A program made the translations under genes and the position numbers. DNA of 64,000 nt from Pachyseris speciosa. Its lineage: Eukaryota > Cnidaria > Anthozoa > Scleractinia > Pachyseridae. The DNA is taken from the NCBI GenBank assembly GCA_016490735.1, contig JAEMWC010000154.1, forward strand, positions 660,001-724,000. Reading direction: 5' to 3'. Positions 11,201 through 22,300 of the stretch are shown one piece after another (the first letter of the stretch is position 1; every line of letters starts with the position of its first letter). The notes below the pieces were generated by a model. That model saw nothing but the letters and a program-made list of their open reading frames with translations, searched no databases and was not told where the DNA came from.

Positions 11201-14086
11201 GCAACAAACAGCCGAAAGCTTTCTTGGCATTCCCTCGCAAATATCATTAAGTTACAGCAGATGAAGGGGAAGACTTCCTCTTTAGCAATGAGTTCCCTAA
11301 TCTCCCCAACCCTAAAAACTATATGGTATGGGGTTCACAGGAGAGCCAGGTTCCGCCATCGTTTAACCAAGTTAAAGAAAGCGCCAAATGGATGGTTTGG
11401 GGTGGCATGACAGGCCGCGACCTTATACTTCCTTACATTTCATTCCACAAGGCCAAACTGTAATGGCAGCTACAGTATTATATCACAAAAATCCTTGAGA
11501 AAGAAGTGAAACTTCTTTGCAGCCGACGATCTGCAACAGAAGAGCCGGTAAAACAAAAGCTTTTCACAAACAAAAGCAAAGCAATGCAACCTTCATACCT
11601 GATAGCATACCAGCTCATACAGCGAAAGCAACCCAGCAGTGGAGCAAGAAAAACCTCCAGAATTTGTATTCAAAAGTTGAGGGGCCAGCAAATTCACCTG
11701 ATCTTTAACCCCACTGAGAACCTATGGAACATCGGTGATGAAGCTGCATATAGAGACCCAATCCCTAAGACAATGGGAGGACTAAAATCAAGGGTAAGGC
11801 AAGCCTGGCGATACACTGCTAGCAAGCCTGCATGAGGGAGCTAGCTTGTCCCATGCTGCAAAGGCTCAACAACGTTATACAGAACAGAGGGGGAACTCTG
11901 GATATTCATTTGACATTTTAACAGTAGACAAGGGAAACAATGTACATAAAATGGGAAAACTTTCATTAACATTGGAATCCTAAAACTCTCATTTATTTGT
12001 ATGGAAAAGTGTCCACGAACTTTTGAAACACTCTGTAGAAGCTTCATAACCTCTGCAGTACTTTCAAATATAAAATTTCAAGTACAGACTGTAGGTCATT
12101 GGCTGCATTGTACTGGTGCAGTACGCAGCAGAAAGTAATGCAAAGCACTAGCTAGATATTTGATTGTATGAGTGAATATAATAATGAAAATCACATATTT
12201 GGAATTCCAAAGGCATGGTGGGGTTCAGCTCTGGATTTTCGGAGGGGAAGACAGTAAAAACCTCACATGAAATTGCTGATCTGTTGACTGTTCAATAGCT
12301 AATATGATTAAGCTCACAAGCTACGGTGAGAACTGAACATGGAAATCTTCAGAGCGCTGAAAATTGCACGTCGAAAACTTAAAAGCAACAATGAATTGAA
12401 GTATTGGAGATGGCTGACAGTGGTTTATTATTATTTAGAGCAATCAAGGATTTTTCTTGTCACCTGATGGAAGAATGGAGCAGGGAGGAATGAATGCACT
12501 GTAGGACAGGGTCAAAGTTCAAGACAATAGAAAATAAATTTTCCTGCAACATCCTATCCACAGGCGCTTTAGATATGGACCTATTCAAATCCCGAATATC
12601 ACCATGAAAAGAAGCCAAATCCCTCATCCTGCCAAACCTATTCTTGGCTTGCACGTGACGTCAGAAAAAACTAAAATGAAAAATTTTGAGGTTTTACCTC
12701 CACCAGATTAAAGACACTTTAAAGATATATCTGCTGGCCTGTTTTCAGCTCGGTAGCATGCTTTGTTTTGAAAATAGAGCAGTTTGAATTTCGATCTTTT
12801 TACAATGCGTGACATCGTGGTTGCGTCTGAGAAACATATCACGTACATGAAAATATCCATTTACGTTGTGTTTTCGAGTTCTGAATAACCAATATGTTAA
12901 GAGAAGTGACTATGCGAATGTTTTGAAGTTTAGCAGAGAGAAAAAATCTTTTGCGAGAGCCAAAGTGAACTCCAGATGTTTCCAATGGATTTCCGGCCGC
13001 CATGTTGGGGTTCCAGAAAGGAACACCAGCATGGTGTCTCCATAATAAACACTATAATTTTGAGTGGTACCCTTTACTGAATAACTCGAGTTCGGAATAT
13101 CGCACAACCCTGAAACTTTGATACGTTGTTTATTTATTACTCTTCTACACTATCTCTATTTCTTGTCTTAATTTATTGAAAGATAAGTGATTTTATTTTT
13201 CATTTACGTGATACTTGCGTGACGTGCAAGCCAAGAATTGGGGACCCTCTTCCGAGGGGTTGTAAAAAAAACCCGGAAATTCCAAAAGGGAGGGGGTGGG
13301 GCCGAGGGGGGGAGGGTTACCAATCTCAGAATTCCGAAGGCATGCGGGGGTTGATCATTTTGGAATTTCTAAAGGCAAGGTGGGTTAAAATGTTGATGCG
13401 ACCCATGGTTAAGGCACAAGAGGGAATTCTCAAACAAACATGAGCTCTGTTATGACCTACGGTAAGCTTAAGTTTTAATTTGAAACCCCAAGCTAGTTAC
13501 GTAACAAGTCATTCATCAATCAACTGCGAATGTTCATATTAATTCCCCGATTGCCGTGCAGCCCTGTTTGATATCCCGTGGTGAAGAAATTATCTAGGGT
13601 GGTTTAAAACTGAACAGCTTGTGCTTGTAACCTTATGTACACTGGCAACAACCGGCGGGAAAATGATAAGCTTAAGCTTAAGCTTAACCTAACCGGCCGC
13701 GAGACAAGTTGTAGTTCTGCCGATCTCTACAGTTACAAATCAACTGATTATAGCTTATAATACAGGGCCCGGTTGTTCGAAAGCCGATTAACTTAATCCA
13801 GGTTTAGCGCAAACTTTGGTTACAGTTTTTAACTTTTGGATGAAAGTTTCTTTTGTTTCTTTTCAGGATTGACGTCCTCTAATTTAAAATTTTGCAGAAT
13901 ATTAGCATTGAATAACATTCGTGAATAGAAAAATAAAATCCTTGGTTAATTTTTAATCTTGGATTAGGGTTCATCGGCTTTCGAACAGCCCGGCCCAGAT
14001 AAATATCGAAATGACGCTACTTACTGTCTGACAAGAGTGAGAAGAACGTACGGACGATCTTCTACAGTGAAATCTTTACCAGCCAT
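3538..14086 (-). CDS. TIGAR: TIGAR-like fructose-2,6-bisphosphatase (histidine phosphatase), 5 exons
   Basis: The coding exons on the minus strand are 14025-14086, 10034-10071, 8564-8682, 4710-4787 and 3538-4053. All junctions are GT/AG and the phases match (62+38+119+78 nt, then the last exon), giving 270 aa, the same length as human TIGAR. The N-terminal LLTLVRHGET carries the catalytic RHG; His21 is split across the first intron. HVFSSDLTRA and DYRLRE follow (Glu98 is probably the family acid). VVSHSGVMREF supplies the second catalytic His, about residue 202, and SPNTGVSKF lies near the C-terminus. The family lowers fructose-2,6-bisphosphate in the cytosol and diverts sugar to the pentose phosphate pathway. 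The start ATG at 14084-14086 gives MAGKDFTVEDRPYV before the first strand, about 10 residues longer than in mammals. One oddity is a Gly where relatives have a basic residue before YG (GYGTVEG). Confidence 0.93.
4710..4787 (-). CDS. TIGAR: TIGAR exon 4
   Basis: A 26-codon exon, phase 0 at both ends. It begins TAEAIVNRSN and ends KIVEDYRLREQ, and is bounded by an AG acceptor (TAG at 4788-4790) and donor GTAAGTATG at 4701-4709. It carries the conserved glutamate motif LRE. Confidence 0.92.
5576..6074. mobile_element. MITE with TTAA flanks, 499 bp
   Basis: The ends GGTGGCTGGTACCAG and CTGGTACCAGCCACC-type sequence are inverted, and each end is flanked by TTAA (5572-5575, 6075-6078). A TTAA duplication is typical of the piggyBac superfamily. 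It is non-coding and lies in TIGAR intron 3. Confidence 0.7.
6840..6915 (-). repeat. tRNA-derived SINE head
   Basis: On the minus strand GGTTAGCTCAGTTGTTAGAG has A-box form and GGTTCAAACCC is a B box, about 35 nt apart as in a tRNA promoter. The cloverleaf is degenerate, so this is a SINE head and not a functional tRNA. Confidence 0.6.
7038..8043. mobile_element. MITE of about 1 kb with internal degenerate tandem repeats
   Basis: The termini CAGGGCTTCTGAT (7038-7050) and ATCAGAAGCCCTG (8031-8043) are perfect inverted repeats. The right third (about 7755-8010) consists of four or five diverged units of roughly 55-60 bp containing CCCATGAAATCGGCCGATTT-like sequence. Open frames on the minus strand there are a by-product of the repeats. 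Confidence 0.7.
8181..8225 (+). repeat. (AAT)n microsatellite
   Basis: About 15 perfect AAT units. Confidence 0.95.
8564..8682 (-). CDS. TIGAR: TIGAR exon 3
   Basis: Acceptor TTTATAG, then GA-CAC, which completes Gly34 and reads HLDTFLSEEGDKQAQLVGVK and on to FSHVFSSDLTRARK. The donor is GTGAGT (8558-8563). Confidence 0.92.
8777..8927. mobile_element. Fold-back MITE, 151 bp
   Basis: Arms of about 57 bp pair almost perfectly: TTCCAGGCATTCAGATTGTG on the left and CACAATCTGAATGCCTGGAA on the right. The short loop lies near 8834-8868. Confidence 0.7.
10034..10071 (-). CDS. TIGAR: TIGAR exon 2 (38-nt micro-exon)
   Basis: Acceptor TTTGCTTGCAG precedes T-GGT-GAA-ACT, completing RHGET; it then reads PENRNDIFQ and one base of a Gly codon. 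The donor is GTAAAGG (10027-10033). Confidence 0.9.
10490..11060. mobile_element. MITE nested in the mariner element
   Basis: It begins CCCTTTAACCCCTAA after TTAA (10486-10489) and ends TAGGGAGTAAAGGG before TTTA. Mariner-like sequence resumes on the right side. It includes three short GCTAACCTG-containing repeats (about 10720-10830). Confidence 0.5.
11061..11900 (+). pseudogene. Tc1/mariner transposase pseudogene
   Basis: Fragments of a DDE transposase appear across three frames: KWMVWGGMTGRDLI near 11385, IPAHTAKATQQW near 11610, EGPANSPDL near 11685, then NPTENLWN and DEAAYRDPIPKTMGG. The order matches the C-terminal half of Tc1-type transposases. The frame is broken by several stops and shifts, so no functional protein is possible. 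Confidence 0.8.
12641..13237. mobile_element. MITE with TTCTTGGCTTGCACGT ends
   Basis: TTCTTGGCTTGCACGT (12641-12656) is inverted at 13222-13237. A diverged relative lacking clear ends lies at about 39183-39475, sharing segments such as GAGTTCTGAATAAC and the GAGAGAAAAAAT stretch. Non-coding. Confidence 0.65.
13765..13996. mobile_element. Short MITE, 232 bp
   Basis: GGGCCCGGTTGTTCGAAAGC (13765-13784) pairs with the inverted right end (GCTTTCGAACAGCCCGGCCC, about 13977-13996). The interior is AT-rich. It lies about 30 bp downstream of TIGAR exon 1, in intron 1. Confidence 0.7.
14025..14086 (-). CDS. TIGAR: TIGAR exon 1
   Basis: Starts at ATG 14084-14086 and encodes 20 residues plus the first two bases of His21 (LLTLVR-CA). 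The donor is GTAAG at 14020-14024. Confidence 0.9.
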
Positions 14087-14450
14087 GTTTGAGCCAAGGA
14101 TTACGGTGACCGTGGGCCTGGTGACGTGAAATCTACATACATGGACCCCCGAACTCGATCAAACAAAGGCTTCTGATAGCTGCGTGACTGGCACAAGAAT
14201 ATGACCTAAGACCTCATGTCACCATGTAAAATCTATCACGGAAGTTTATCAACAAATCTTTCAGGTGATTTCGCCTAACTACAAAAAACAGCGTACCAAA
14301 GCATGTTATGCATGTTATTTTGAGAAATACCACTACCAATTAACAAATGGTAAACGCATTGGCGTGCATGGATTGCACGCAGGGGGTTGCTAAGCACGAG
14401 AGAAGCGTTAGAGTCGCTCGAGGCGTAGCCGAGAACGACTCCAGCTTCTT

Positions 14451-14711
14451 GATAGCCTCCTTCGCAGACGTCTTTGGGCTCGTCACGCGTTCCTTGCACA
14501 CGAACGTCTGCTGAACTTCCGTTCGCGGCGGTTAGCCAATCATAGTTCGTTTTCCAATTTATGGAAAGTAGGACTTCGACCCCTGGATTATTTTCACAGA
14601 CGATGCACGTGAATCGGGTGTCGATTTCCATTCTACGCAGAGGCTACCCGCCGACGAACGGGTTCAGTAAGGACGCGTGACGAGCCCAAATACGTCTGCG
14701 AAGGAGGCTAC
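14451..14711. mobile_element. Fold-back element with 41-bp arms
   Basis: AGCCTCCTTCGCAGACGT (from about 14451) and its inverse at 14671-14711 are near-identical over about 41 bp, including GGGCTCGTCACGCG. The minus-strand open frame at 14275-14631 runs partly through this element and is judged spurious. Confidence 0.65.
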
Positions 14712-14965
14712 AATCTTGGACGGAATAAAATGGACTAATTAACCCCCATCCCCCCTAACAATGATAAAGGCGTGCGAAGGGCAAAACGCGCCATTTTGGC
14801 ATCATTGAAATGAGGGGGAGAGGTGGTCCAAATGTTCCATTTATTGTGTCCAAGATTGTAGCTTCTTCCCAAGTGCATCCATTAGATTATGAGCTTGACA
14901 TTTTTATTGCGTGTTAGTATAAATCTACTAGCGTTCTACCACGAATGCCGCTCTCTGATTGGCTA

Positions 14966-15349
14966 CGCTACTCACTATCTATTTAACAAATAGATTCCAT
15001 GTTGCCGTGCGTCTGTTCAGTAATAGATCACAGATGACGTCAAAATGTGGTAAAAACAAAGAGGTGGCACACGAGCCGCAGGCGAGTGTGTCACTGATGT
15101 TTTTACCACATTTTGACGTCTTCTGTTATCTATTACTGAACAGATGCACGGCAACATGGAAACTATTTGTTTTATATAATAAAGAAACAATGCAAGCGAA
15201 AAACTTGTTTATTTTCACATTTCTGGAAAAAAGTGGGTCGTGATGACGTAATCTGTGTATCTGTCCTCTAATAGATCATAGCTAAGAACCAATCACAATG
15301 CGCGAACTATTCACCTTATTATATAATCTGTGATAGATAGTGAGTAGCG
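14966..15349. mobile_element. MITE with nested inner hairpin
   Basis: The outer ends CGCTACTCACTATCTAT and ATAGATAGTGAGTAGCG are perfect inverses. Inside, arms of about 70 bp (about 14985-15055 and 15101-15172) pair closely, including CCATGTTGCCGTGC and ACCACATTTTGACGTC. Non-coding; a potential long stem. Confidence 0.8.
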
Positions 15350-16557
15350 GTTGTCACCATAATGGCGGACGCTTTTTCGCGTTTTCGAAGTGTCTGCGAG
15401 GAGGATTTGGATAATTTACCTGTTTAGTTTTGAACAACTAGTAGATTTATACTAGAACAATTAGATTATTCTAGATGTAGAATGGGCCATGTTCTAAACG
15501 AGTAAGGGCCTGGGAACGAAGTCTTAAAATTTATCGATTGGAAAACATTGTTCCCACTGCATGAAAGAGCATTTCAAAAATGGTCACCTAACCAACTTTG
15601 ACGCTGTTCAGTTGAATTGGAGCTGGAAAAAATGCATTGTGTTAGAGACTTTGTATGGTTTGGAGACATTTGTATGGAAAATGCATGTTATCTGCGTGAT
15701 TGAAGTAATTGTGAAAATTAGAGACTTTGTGAATGGTTTGGAGGGACAAAAAGAGTACATTTGTACGTTTGGGATTTTTTAATCAGTTTTAAATTGCATG
15801 TTAATTCTGGCGGCGATTTTTAATCAATGATAATAATAATAATAACCTTTATTTACCCTTGGTAGTATTTATAGCACAAAGGCTAGTGGGGCCGAGCAAA
15901 TACAGAAACAAATAATTAACAATTATTCACCGAAGTGAAGGTGAATAGTACTTGATATTCACCTCCAAGTTAACCAATCAGAGTGCGCGAAAAGTACTAT
16001 TCACTTGTGTGGTATATACTTAAGTCAAATAAAAATAACATGATAAGAATCCCAACTGGCCGGAGGTAAACCAGTCAGCTATTTACAAGGATGCTTTTCT
16101 GCCTAACATACTCAAACTTGCTGAAACTGCTTATTTTGAGATACCCTTTTGTGTGAGAATCGATTTAGTTCAATTTCATTGATTTTCACTGAAGTTTGGA
16201 TTCATTCCCAGACCCTTACTCGTTTAGAACATGGCCCTACCATTTGACCCTACCCTAGACCTCAAACATGCTTGTCATACTGGAAATAAACTTTTGGGAC
16301 ATTTCATTCACTGCCAGCTAAATCTAAGGTTCTTTATTTTCGGTGCCATGCAGGGCTGAGTTGCTCGAAGCATGGTAAGTGCCATGCTTGGAGCAACTGG
16401 GCCCAGAAGTACAGGGAGAAGTGGTTTATGTGCCATGTTAGGTTAACATTGTCCATTTTTCGTTTGGGGTCACCTTGTGTGATGCAAATTTGTTCTCATC
16501 TAGTACATGCAATTTTTTGCAGTTTTAAATTTAAGTTAAAAAAATTTAGTTCATGCT

Positions 16558-16616
16558 GAGAGATGCGAACCCAAGGCATTTGATGCCTAGTTTGTTACCC
16601 AACAGAGCCAAGGCGC
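16558..16616 (-). repeat. tRNA-like SINE fragment
   Basis: On the minus strand CTTGGCTCTGTTGGGTAACA is followed by GGTTCGCATCTC, resembling A and B boxes at tRNA spacing. Degenerate. Confidence 0.45.
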
Positions 16617-17649
16617 CACACATACATGTACGAGCACATACATGCACGAAGTCTCTTGTTATATAGGGCTTGCTTGCCTCCCACTTTCTTTGCAAAATAG
16701 TTAGTTGTTGCAGGCCTTAGTACACAAGGTTTAGTAGTGTTTAAACTATTTGGGAGCCCCAAATTCTGTATATTGCCAAAGGTAATAAATAAAGTTATTA
16801 TTGTACACAACCTTTGCTAATTGATTTTTTTTTCTTCATTTCATTATTTTTCGATATATTATTGTTTTCAAAACTGTGAATTTCACACTTGTATGCTTGT
16901 GAACGTTTAAAATAAAACCTGACGTGACTACATTCAAAACCATTTGAATGTATGACAGGGAAAAGAGGAAAAAATCTGGACTAAATCTAAAACAAAGTAC
17001 CAGTCCTTCCTTCCTAGATCAAGGGTTGATTAATGACAACCAACCCAGTATAGAAACAGTAGCGTCAAAACAGCGCAATTACAACAAATACCAAGTATGC
17101 ACGAAAATGCAGTAGCAAAAGAAAATATTTAAGAACAAGTTAACTTAGCTTACATTTTTCCAATATTCACTGGTAATTAAAAGAACTTCGAAAACTCTTC
17201 AATTGTAGCAAAGTACCTAGTTAAAACTTGCAGTGCAGTCCAAAACATCACATGTATGTGAATTAACTTTTAGTATGCTATACATCTGGTTCACTGAAAG
17301 AATTGAAATTCCATGGATATTTTAACTTTCCCAAATTAAGATACAAATAGCATTGAAATTCAGAGACTGCACGGATACCCTAACAGAGCTAGCCAACATC
17401 CCAAAACTGCACCAGTCCAGAGATGCTCCAACAACCTTTAAATAATTCAATGTAATTTCATTAAAGATAATCCCTTCCTCTTCATTTGGAGCAAAGAGCA
17501 CAAAAGTACAGCTGCTTAAACAGACACCGTGTCTGTTTGATCTTGATCGTTTTCGCCAGCTATGGTCATTGGCAAACGATGATAGCATTCCTAAAAATAT
17601 TTCATATTTACCCCATGAAAAACAGCCTTAACACTCTCATTTCCCATTT

Positions 17650-17881
17650 AAAGGGGCACTGTCACAGCAGTTTCGCCGTCTTCTTAACAACTGAGCTAAG
17701 CTGATCACTGAACACCCTTAATCAAACAAACAAATAATCCAGCAAAATGGAGAGGAAGATGCCTAATTATAAAGGCAACACATAACACTAAATAAATGTC
17801 AGAGTAACACAGGCTTCTTTATTTGCGAAGACACTTAGCAGCATCAAAAGATCTGAAAGTAGTGCGACACTGCCCCTTCTA
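17650..17881. mobile_element. Small MITE (AGGGGCACTGTC ends)
   Basis: AAGGGGCACTGTCACAGC near 17650 is inverted as GCGACACTGCCCCTT near 17866-17880. Non-coding. Confidence 0.5.
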
Positions 17882-18631
17882 AGTGGGGAAAAACAGTTTA
17901 TTCTTAACGGAAATAGCCTGCAGATTCCGGACTTATTTACCTACAGCTAAACAATGGAAATATCACAATCGCACTTTGTATAAATTAATTATAAGTAGCC
18001 TGTTGATTTGCATAAGAAAACTCACTGTGCCTCCATGAATTTGCCCTTGTTGTAAAGAAGAAACATTCCTTTTAGACTTAAGACATTTAATGCCATTTAA
18101 GGATGCAAATTTTGCTAAGGTCATTGGATCATAGATGAGAAAGATATCTGATTAGAATATTCAACCAGGATGATTGAAAAAATAAAACGTCCTGACCACG
18201 GAAACTGTACGTGTCCTGTGCACAAAACCAGTAATTTGTTGAACCTCGCCATACTCAGGGAAACCACAAGAAATTTTACAAACATAAGTACCAAACAGCG
18301 ACACTCTATACTTTAGAAGAAGGCGTTCATAATTATTTATTTATAACCTAAGCTTATTTGGATCCGTGATGCATGAATCTACTAAAAAACAAATTGGATC
18401 AAAGCTATTTGAGAAAGTGTTTGCCACAAGAACGGATATACGAAGAGTAGAAATAATGCTCTAAAATACTTGTTTATGTCTATATATTAATCTGTATAAA
18501 CTGGGCTATTTAAACCGTGCGAAAAATAGCAAAAGCAAAATCTATTCCCACTGTTTTAAAAGGGATATGAAATGTTCACATTCAGCAAAAATCGCGTATC
18601 GTTGAAAGCTCGAAAATCGAATTTTTAAGTC

Positions 18632-19360
18632 TTATTTTCGCGCCTTGGACATACTAAACGCTCTTCTTATGTGAGCAGGCCTGCTAAGTTCTCCATTAAA
18701 AGCTGAAATGTTGTCTTTTTCTTTCTTCTGTTGAGTTTTCCCTGTTTCGCCGCCAATTTGCGTAGCAGCAGTGATGCTTGTTACATGACTAAATAAACAT
18801 GGCGTAGAAATTTCGACTTTCTTCAGTTTGCGAAACTTTTTGAACCGTTCTTTACTCACGGTAGGCTGAAGATTATTTAATTCTGGAGTTGATGAGGTAC
18901 TTAAAGACTCCTGTACAGCAGCTTCAACGTCTTTTAAGAAAACATTCGCAGCATCTTCGCAATTAAAGCGAAGGCCCGCCATTGTCCCGTCTCCATTTGA
19001 TAGCATCAACGTATGAAAGTTCTTTTGTTGTTCCCTGTAATTCGAACTGGACGTGAGTGTCTCTTTCCACGTAGCAAATCCGCTGTCTCTCTCCACTAGA
19101 CTCAAATATACCCCTTTAGGATTCCTCGCTCCACAATCTCCTGTACTAATGACCAAAACTGGCACTCCGCTACGTGAAAGAGTCCACTGGTTCGAAGGAG
19201 ATTCTACACTCGGCGGTTGCCAGTGGTACAAGCTCGCTGTCGAGCCGCACACCACAACGCGGTTTGATAGACAAGATAACGACAACCTGATCTTGAAAAT
19301 ATCCTTCTCTGTTAATCGCTCGCTCAAGGCTTCGTCGCTAAGCGTCGTTCTCATTGACAT
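18632..19360 (-). CDS. WH1 (EVH1) domain protein with CRIB-like motif, 242 aa
   Basis: A single exon. I start at the ATG 19358-19360; the frame stays open upstream only to a GTG at 19411 and then a TAA. Residues about 15-152 read as a WASP-type WH1 domain: LTEKDIFKIRLSLSC, then VYLSLVERDSGFATWKETL, then NFHTLML, then LRFNCEDAANVFLKDVEAAV. These are the same landmarks as the WASP WH1 (R-x-W-E-x-L, FHTF, LNFANEEEA). A basic patch (171-181, ERFKKFRKLKK) precedes ISTPCLFSHV (184-193), which fits the first half of a CRIB motif, ISxPxxFxH. There is no polyproline or VCA tail, so it should not activate Arp2/3 by itself. It ends in a basic RRAFSMSKARK. Inferred role: adaptor or competitor in WASP/WIP or small-GTPase signalling. 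It is paralogous to 23433-24311. Confidence 0.75.
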   Translation of the reverse strand: MSMRTTLSDEALSERLTEKDIFKIRLSLSCLSNRVVVCGSTASLYHWQPPSVESPSNQWTLSRSGVPVLVISTGDCGARNPKGVYLSLVERDSGFATWKETLTSSSNYREQQKNFHTLMLSNGDGTMAGLRFNCEDAANVFLKDVEAAVQESLSTSSTPELNNLQPTVSKERFKKFRKLKKVEISTPCLFSHVTSITAATQIGGETGKTQQKKEKDNISAFNGELSRPAHIRRAFSMSKARK

Positions 19361-22300
19361 AGCTAGCTCTGATTTAAAAAAACCAGCAAAATTCGCATCA
19401 GACGTGACCACGGAGATTACAAATTAAGGAGCCTTTGTGGACTTGAAGAAGAAATGCACCTCCAATAAATATTAATTTGAACCACTAGAACTTCTTCATT
19501 CCTGTTTCTGGAACGTCTGTTGTTATTTGGAGTGGATAATTTCAGTTTCCAGCTATCGTACTTTTGCAATCTTTGTTATTTCGCAGTTCGTTGATCAAGA
19601 ACTCTCAAAGCAAACCATCATCAGTCAAGATTCTGCCACGTGACGTCAAATCTTTTATTTTGACCGATGACACGAATGTGTGACCTGGGTGCGGCTACTT
19701 CCGGTATACAGTCCAACAATTTCCGATCCAGGCTCTTCTAAACACTACACCACCACTTTCAGGCACAAATACAAGGAAATGAAGACGCTAGATAAATTTA
19801 AAGAAATTATTCCTGTAGCCTATAATAGTACGTATGAAAGTATGGCCCGAAAAAAATGGAAGAAACCGCCATCTGTTTCTGGGATACGCAGTATTGGCAA
19901 ATCCACGAAATTCCCTTGTTTCGTTAGCAAAAACTAAAATCGTGAACTATCCAGTAACGACTACTTTAAAATTACTTTCGGTGTCTTTTTATGATTATTT
20001 TTCGGCCACTGCACTCGCAATGAAGGCACAAATGCCCCCTGGATGACGCCGATTATGGGTAATTTAGACTGCTTGTGAATGGACGTGTTCTTGTATTAGT
20101 TTGTAATGTTAGATATTAGCATTGTTATGCTCGAAAACACTGACATGACTAATCACCCAATCATTATCCATATAACCGGACTTATAAACTGCCTCAGTAG
20201 TACATAACTGAAGAAAAAACGTTTGGTTTGGTAGCGAAAGAAATAATCACATCTTTTCTCATTCACTTTTCCTCACATCGAAAGTATTAACTGTATTAAA
20301 GGATTGTTGATCATTGATAATTTAACCGCAAATATGTCTGACTTTTTAATTATCAGATTCTTTGACCTGTTCCCTTAGGGCATGCCGAGGAGAAATTGAT
20401 GCTGGCGGAATGACAGTTTTGACATCAATAAATACCGTTTATATGCACCGGCCACTATAATGACTATAATTACAAGCAAGTATTTACGATGATAGCCACT
20501 CCCGCTGTGTTGTGTGAACCTTATATCCTAGGGGTCTGTAATCTAACTGAATCACGAAAGGGTACTCCACCTCAAAGGCGGATCGACTCATGAAAAACTT
20601 TCCAATTTCACAGCAAATATGATAAGTTTACTATGTTTTTTAACAGAACATTAACTTATCAACCCTAGTTTTTCAGTCTATGCTCTTTGGTTCCGTTTTT
20701 CAGAACTTATGCGTTACCTGAACCTTAATTTCGTATCATTCATTTCCATCCTAAAAAGCTCCATATCTATTGCAACTGGGAGTATACAGTGAAAGAAGCT
20801 ATGTTACGAGTCTTAAATATCAACTGGAAGCAAAGAAAACTAAAAAAAAAATAATGGTTCGGTTTTGTTTGAGATTATTTTACCAATTTAGCAAAACTAT
20901 AATAAGCCTCTTTGGCTTTGGATGGCAAGGATTGAACTGAATGGATTACAACTTGAAAAAATTGGGCCAACTTTTTCAAGATTTCCCCCTGTGTTGTGGA
21001 AAAAAGCTAAATACGGGTTATGGTTTGCTTCCTCTTTGAGAAAATAGCTTGATCTCTTTCTTTTGGTGTTCTAGGGGTATTTTTGTCGTGACCAGTGATA
21101 CATGGCCACGGTCCTTGGTTTTAATTTGACCTCCATAAAATAATAACCATGACATAGCCCCTGTAAAATATGGAGTACCCTGGGTACCGAAGGGTGTACT
21201 GTATTAGAGCAGCTGGTAGCGCCTCATCTCTGTTTCTGTTGGGTTGAATTACATTCTGATACCTAATCAGCAGTGATCGATTTTACAACTTTGTCTGACC
21301 CTAGGCTACAGGTAGCCGGAACTGGACGGTTTAGCCGGCGAAGAAAGCGTGAATGCTTTCTGCTGGTACTTCTATTATTTCTGTCAAGAGAAATAGCTTC
21401 TCTTGACAGCAGGACACCTTGTGTGTTCGAGACAGCAAGGGCTCACCATTAGTATAATAAGGTTAAAAGCTTAAAAGGCCGCCTCAAAACTGCAAATTAT
21501 TAAGCCACAAAAACTGAGTTAGTTATGATAATTATGCCTTTACGCGATATCACATTGCCCGTCATTAGAAACATACACCCCTCCTTCCTCGGAGGAAATT
21601 ACAATCCATTTATATCCACATATCCACATATATTTTACAACATCGTTATTTCGAAACGTTACGCATGCATTGCCAATTTTTGGAAGATAACCCACCGCGT
21701 GTGATGATCTTACATTATCAGGGTTCTTTTTTCACTTCCGCGTCAATATTTTTGCATGTATTTTCGATACCTTTTTGCACGCCAAGTTAATTGAGCGCGA
21801 CTATGTTAGGAGTTATGCTATATACCCCGAGCCTTCCGTTACTACCATATTTAAAACGATTTAGTCATGAGGACCGCTTTTCATGCCACCTGCACGAAAG
21901 CTCACTAATCAGTAAGGCGTTTCCAAAAAGCTTTTAAGGCCACTGGCGCACACGTGACAGGGAATATGCGGCTTTTGATTGATACAGCTCTTGTTGCACA
22001 GCTACAGGAATTCCCATTCCCGCATAAAGAGTGGTGAAGAGGGGAGAGACTGTATTCTCCAACCCTGCGCTCCGCCCTAGCCTCACCTCAAACTGCTTTA
22101 ATTGAACGTTTCTCTCAGCGTCCTCTTGTGTAAGGTGCAGCACGCTCTCAGAACCAATCGCACACCTGTACATCGTGCATCGTGCTTTACGAATGCGCAA
22201 GCGATATTGCGTAAGCTCCGTTTTCGCTCTCCAGCTTTATTTGCGCTCTGTGCAATGTAGTCTGCTCAATACGCATGTGCACCGCGTGTCGGGCCTATGC

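Larger units (their letters stand above)
10103..12035 (+). mobile_element. Degenerate Tc1/mariner element, interrupted by a MITE
   Basis: The terminal repeats CAGGATGTTTCAAAAGTTCG (10103-10122) and CGAACTTTTGAAACACTCTG (12016-12035) are inverted and each is flanked by TA, the Tc1/mariner target. The transposase remnant is at about 11061-11900. A separate MITE (10490-11060) sits in its 5' half. Confidence 0.8.
14087..18631. other. Intergenic, MITE-rich; TIGAR upstream region
   Basis: No supported gene. It contains two large fold-back elements (14451-14711, 14966-15349), a tRNA-like SINE head (about 16558-16616), a small MITE (about 17650-17881) and short inverted repeats near 15930-16010. A TTTATT near 18331-18338 would serve as a minus-strand AATAAA for the WH1 gene at 18632. 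Confidence 0.55.

Noticed and set aside
14275..14631. 118-codon minus-strand frame
   Set aside because: Runs through a fold-back element with 41-bp inverted arms; no domain and no splice or promoter context.
19361..19411. N-terminal extension of the minus-strand WH1 gene to a GTG at 19411, and likewise 23382-23432 for the plus-strand gene
   Set aside because: Both begin at non-ATG codons. The V-T-S-D start shared by the two is curious, but in-frame stops lie just upstream and I see no convincing splice acceptor, so I used the first ATG in each.
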